A DNA stretch of 64,000 nucleotides, taken from the NCBI GenBank assembly GCA_050486405.1, contig JBJHDF010000002.1, positions 62,001-126,000 on the forward strand, given 5' to 3'. A model generated the notes under the pieces. The model was not told the origin of the DNA, did not search any database, and was given only the letters and a program-made list of their open reading frames with translations. The stretch comes from JBJHDF01 sp050486405 (GTDB lineage Bacteria > Pseudomonadota > Gammaproteobacteria > Pseudomonadales > Cellvibrionaceae). How positions within the stretch are numbered: position 1 is the stretch's first letter; every line of letters begins with the position of its first letter. The translations under genes were made by a program, and so were the position numbers. This document shows, one piece after another, positions 61,129 to 64,000 of the stretch.

Positions 61129-62517
61129 TTATTGAATCGCGGAGCGATTTTCGGCGCGTATAATGTTCTCAACAATCTCTATGCTGTCTCTAAGCCTGAT
61201 CAAGTCAGGGTATTGGTTGTAAGCCCTGCGCAGCTGCTCCAGCGCGGAGGAATATTCGCCCATATCGATATACAATTGTGCCAGAGCCAAAATGGCTGGT
61301 TTGGCATGTTCATCAATGCCTTGGGCGCGAAAATAGAGAATCTCAGCATCTGAGTGCCGGCCTTTCTCTGAGTATAGGTCAGCCAGTTCAAGTATGGCGC
61401 GACCATTGGTGGGGTCTATTCGGTTGGCCTTCCTGTAGTGCTCTTCCGCCAGATCAAAATTTCCCTTTTCGTATTCCAATTTGGCCCAATGTTGATAGTA
61501 CAGGCTTAAATCTCTGGCTTCCAGTGTTTCAAGTCTTGCCGCCAGGCTCGCCAAAATACTTTCTGTTTTATCTGGCATGCTCGCCTGGTGTAGCCAGGTA
61601 AGGTACTGATCAACGATATCCATGCTGATGTCGTTGATAGACAGGTCAGACTCTATGATCTCCACAGCGCGGTTATAGCTGCCTCTTTGCAAATGCAGTT
61701 GTGCTGCCGCTTTCAGGTTATTGTGGCTTTGCTCCCCCAGAAGCATCGCCATCTCCAGCGCCGTAAGAGTGCTGGTCATATCCTGTTGCTGTAGTGAAAT
61801 GGCCGCTTTGTTGAGCCATAGGTCGGGGTTTTCGGAGTCCCTTGTCAGCATTTCGTCCAGCAAGGCACTGGCGCTGTCAAACATCTTGGCTTGAGAAAAA
61901 GCTGAAAGTAAACCCTGTTGCCACTGAATGTTCTCCGGTTCTAGAGACATGGCGTACTTGTACGAAGATATGGCGGAAAAAGGGCTGTGCTGCGTCAGGT
62001 TAAGATAGCCTAGCTGGCCGTGAATGGCTGGATCATTTAAGCCATAGGAAATAGCGTTTGCGAAATATCGGCGCGCTTCGATAGGTCTATCGGTCAACAT
62101 GTACAGTTGTCCCAGGTCGGCGTGCGCTCGAACCAATTCCGGTTGCCTTGTTAAGGCAAAAAGATAAGCTCGCTCTGCCTGATCGTATTGCTCCAGCGAA
62201 AAGTACACTTGTGCCTTAAGTGTCAGCATCGCTATGCTGAGTTCAATGTTGTAAAATCGTTCCAGTCGGGCCATCACATCATCCGTCTTATTTTGGTCGA
62301 GTAACTGGCGAAGCTCCTCCGCCATTTCGTACTCTTCGGGTGAAATTGATGCCTCGCGTTGTCTGAACGGGCCCGTAAATCTTGGCAGAACATAAGTCGT
62401 TTCGGGAATATCGATAACCAGTCGACTGCCGTGACTTTGCGTGGCGAACGAGTCAGGTGAGTACAGTGATGAGGCCAACAGAAAGGCAATTGCAGTATTG
62501 CTGATAAATTTGTGCAT
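61129..62517 (-). CDS. TPR-repeat protein of a TonB-type energy system
   Basis: A 462-residue exported protein (signal about 1-25, ending SFA-TQSH). The body is a chain of tetratricopeptide repeats, for example LKAQVYFSLEQYDQAERAYL, FALTRQPELVRAHADLGQLY, RSYNRAVEIIESDLS-like, and EEHYRKANRIDPTNGRAILE, about ten units. It is the last gene of a minus-strand operon after TonB, ExbD and ExbB. In TtpC/TonB2-type systems a periplasmic TPR protein modulates energy transfer to TonB-dependent receptors, so the same role is likely here. Confidence 0.87.
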   Translation of the reverse strand: MHKFISNTAIAFLLASSLYSPDSFATQSHGSRLVIDIPETTYVLPRFTGPFRQREASISPEEYEMAEELRQLLDQNKTDDVMARLERFYNIELSIAMLTLKAQVYFSLEQYDQAERAYLFALTRQPELVRAHADLGQLYMLTDRPIEARRYFANAISYGLNDPAIHGQLGYLNLTQHSPFSAISSYKYAMSLEPENIQWQQGLLSAFSQAKMFDSASALLDEMLTRDSENPDLWLNKAAISLQQQDMTSTLTALEMAMLLGEQSHNNLKAAAQLHLQRGSYNRAVEIIESDLSINDISMDIVDQYLTWLHQASMPDKTESILASLAARLETLEARDLSLYYQHWAKLEYEKGNFDLAEEHYRKANRIDPTNGRAILELADLYSEKGRHSDAEILYFRAQGIDEHAKPAILALAQLYIDMGEYSSALEQLRRAYNQYPDLIRLRDSIEIVENIIRAENRSAIQ

Positions 62518-62527
62518 TGACGTGCCC

Positions 62528-63205
62528 TTATAGCCTGTGCTGAAAGTTCATATTGAATCTATACTCTGCCTGTACCGGGTGGCCGTCTTTCGTTGGCTGT
62601 GTGAAGCGTACATGCTCCATGTACTCCCGGATCGCTGATACCATTTCGGCGTGAACCGGGTCTACTATCTGCTTGATATAGGCGCGCCCGCTTTCAACAA
62701 TTATGATGTCTACCACAGCCCTCACATCATGTATTCCCCTGTTGCGTAATGGCCGGGGGATGGCTACTGCTCTGCTGGCTACTACTCTGGGTATCCTGTC
62801 CAGATTTTCTACCCCGAAAATGGGAAATTGTACCGAAATTGTGCGCTGCATATTCAGGGCGTTAACATCAAAGTCAGGGCGCTGTACGTGATCAGGTAAT
62901 CTGACATCTATGACCGGGTTGTCAGAGTAGCTCAATGTCGCTTCGCTTCCGGGGCCTCTTACGTTCACGCTTGGTGCGTCCGGTGTTTGATTCTCCGGCT
63001 GCTGCCTGATTGGCGGCGGTTCTGGCGGTGGCGGTACGTACAGCTCCACTGTTCTGATGTTGAGTTGTTCGGCGTCGTTCGGCATTCGATTTGGCAGCAT
63101 CAACACAAAGAAAATCAATAGGCATATCGCCGTAGCGGCAGCAAGAATTGATGTGCCTCGGATCAGTGATTCCTTTCTTGACTTTTTCGGGTCAGGCATT
63201 TTCAT
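62528..63205 (-). CDS. TonB-family energy transducer
   Basis: A 225-residue protein with an N-terminal membrane helix (GTSILAAATAICLLIFFVLM), a proline-rich periplasmic stretch (LYVPPPPEPPPIRQQPENQT), and a C-terminal TonB-like domain (DVRAVVDIIIVESGRAYIKQ; IREYMEHVRFTQPTKDGHPV). It should couple the proton gradient captured by ExbB/ExbD to an outer-membrane receptor. The receptor gene is not in this window. Confidence 0.88.
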   Translation of the reverse strand: MKMPDPKKSRKESLIRGTSILAAATAICLLIFFVLMLPNRMPNDAEQLNIRTVELYVPPPPEPPPIRQQPENQTPDAPSVNVRGPGSEATLSYSDNPVIDVRLPDHVQRPDFDVNALNMQRTISVQFPIFGVENLDRIPRVVASRAVAIPRPLRNRGIHDVRAVVDIIIVESGRAYIKQIVDPVHAEMVSAIREYMEHVRFTQPTKDGHPVQAEYRFNMNFQHRL

Positions 63206-63210
63206 ATGTA

Positions 63211-63618
63211 CTATTCGTTTGCGGTGGCAATGCTCACACTTTCAACGCCCCCCAGTTTCGCCTGATCAATTACCCTTACCAGCAAGTCCGTAGGCACGGA
63301 TTTATCCGCTTGTACGACCAAGGGCTTTTCGCCAGTCAAAAGTAACTGGGCAACGGTGCCGCGGACGGCTTCAACGCCAATATTCGTTCCGTCATATACC
63401 ACCTCCCCGGCCGAAGTGATAGCCAGAAGAATGATCGTTCTCTGCATGGTTTCGGATGACACCGCCGTTGGCTTGTCCACCTCGACACCGGTTTCTCTGA
63501 CAAACACCGTGGTTACGATGAAAAAAATCAATAGAATAAATACAACATCCAGCAGGGGTGCGAGGTCAATCTCCTGCTGGTAGCTTTGTTCAATTTTTTG
63601 TTCAATTGTTGATTTCAT
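63211..63618 (-). CDS. exbD: ExbD/TolR biopolymer transport protein
   Basis: A 135-residue subunit of the proton-driven motor. One membrane helix (PLLDVVFILLIFFIVTTVFV) contains the essential Asp24 (LAPLLDVVF), followed by a periplasmic domain with VDKPTAVSSETMQRTIILLA and VVQADKSVPTDLLVRVIDQA. The gene overlaps the upstream exbB by 17 bases and precedes tonB by five. Confidence 0.95.
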   Translation of the reverse strand: MKSTIEQKIEQSYQQEIDLAPLLDVVFILLIFFIVTTVFVRETGVEVDKPTAVSSETMQRTIILLAITSAGEVVYDGTNIGVEAVRGTVAQLLLTGEKPLVVQADKSVPTDLLVRVIDQAKLGGVESVSIATANE

Positions 63619-64000
63619 GACATTTTGCCACTACCCATTTCTTTTTCTGTCTGCAAAGATAGGAATGCATAATAAGCCCCGGTACGGCCAGCGTTAGACC
63701 AAGTTGCGTAGTAAACATGGCCTCGGCTATGCCGCCGGTAATGACTTGCTGTAGATCCAGTCCTCCGGTTGCCGACATGTCAGCAAACGTTTTCAGTAGT
63801 CCGCTAATTGTGCCCAACAGGCCCAGCAGGGGCAGCGCGGACAACAGTACCCTTGTGGGATATATCCAGTTGTTTGCCTTTCTGCTCCAGCGGGCATTTC
63901 TCTTTCTGACAAAGCACAGTTCGATCAGCAAGCTGTAGCACAGCAGGGCGACAAGCAGTATCGCCCAGATAACGGGGTTCTTCAGCAAGAACGAATACTG
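63602..64000 (-). CDS. exbB: ExbB/TolQ/MotA-type proton channel subunit (5' truncated)
   Basis: The frame is open to the window's right edge, so the start is missing; a TTG at 63988 is the only internal candidate and has no good site. About 132 residues are visible: a membrane helix (NPVIWAILLVALLCYSLLIE), then LLSALPLLGLLGTISGLLKT (the MotA/TolQ core with the Thr-lined pore), ITGGIAEAMFTTQLGLTLAV and PGLIMHSYL. It forms a pentameric channel with an ExbD dimer. The short visible form suggests the smaller ExbB2-like subunit of TtpC-type systems. Confidence 0.9.
   Translation of the reverse strand, partial: QYSFLLKNPVIWAILLVALLCYSLLIELCFVRKRNARWSRKANNWIYPTRVLLSALPLLGLLGTISGLLKTFADMSATGGLDLQQVITGGIAEAMFTTQLGLTLAVPGLIMHSYLCRQKKKWVVAKCHEINN

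Overview
The window reads as chromosomal DNA of a GC-rich marine-type gammaproteobacterium, most likely near the Cellvibrionales (Marinimicrobium, Gilvimarinus or Saccharophagus-like). The reasons are the core gene set (glnA-ntrBC, typA, thiI, ubiE-ubiJ-ubiB, tamAB, serA, trmO, cysE), a secreted GH10 xylanase, a polyserine linker in a surface lipoprotein, and a TPR/TonB/ExbD/ExbB operon. The taxon is inferred from gene content and style, not from a marker search. No rRNA, tRNA, CRISPR array or insertion sequence was recognised.

Layout. 1-8 kb holds two tandem cassettes, each pairing a haem-motif DUF1592-type protein with a Tat-exported DUF1552 protein; trmH lies between them. 8.1-11.0 kb is a tightly coupled operon of a TlpA-like thioredoxin, a DUF4266 lipoprotein, a DUF3570 outer-membrane protein and an ApbE flavin transferase. 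11-21 kb is housekeeping: typA, a small membrane protein, thiI, then glnA and ntrBC with a readable NtrC/sigma54 control region, hemH and small genes. 21-32 kb carries an XRE regulator, a PQQ sugar dehydrogenase, the xylanase, tag with a WYL regulator, proline iminopeptidase, a membrane-bound AraC regulator with dtd, a TraB/GumN protein and ubiE-ubiJ-ubiB. 32-40 kb has a DUF2799 lipoprotein, a MATE pump and tamAB.

40.2-47.4 kb is an accessory patch of short single genes with long spacers: DUF1801, an NTF2-like protein, a class D beta-lactamase, remnants of two toxin-antitoxin loci, an intact ccdAB under a 43-base palindrome, a GST with a divergent WYL regulator, an HExxH protein, a small membrane protein, a DHFR-like reductase and a secreted protein. 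47.4-53.5 kb is a DUF3096 microprotein and a six-gene Mrp Na+/H+ antiporter operon with fused A and B subunits. 53.5-64 kb returns to core genes and ends in a TonB-system operon that runs off the window.

The best candidates for undescribed biology are: (1) the TlpA-DUF4266-DUF3570-ApbE operon, where the DUF3570 protein carries an ESMSGAS sequence resembling the ApbE flavinylation consensus; (2) the duplicated DUF1592/DUF1552 cassettes; (3) a family of palindromic elements with shared termini at gene 3' ends (11.03, 53.49 and 57.36 kb); and (4) the toxin-antitoxin graveyard around ccdAB.
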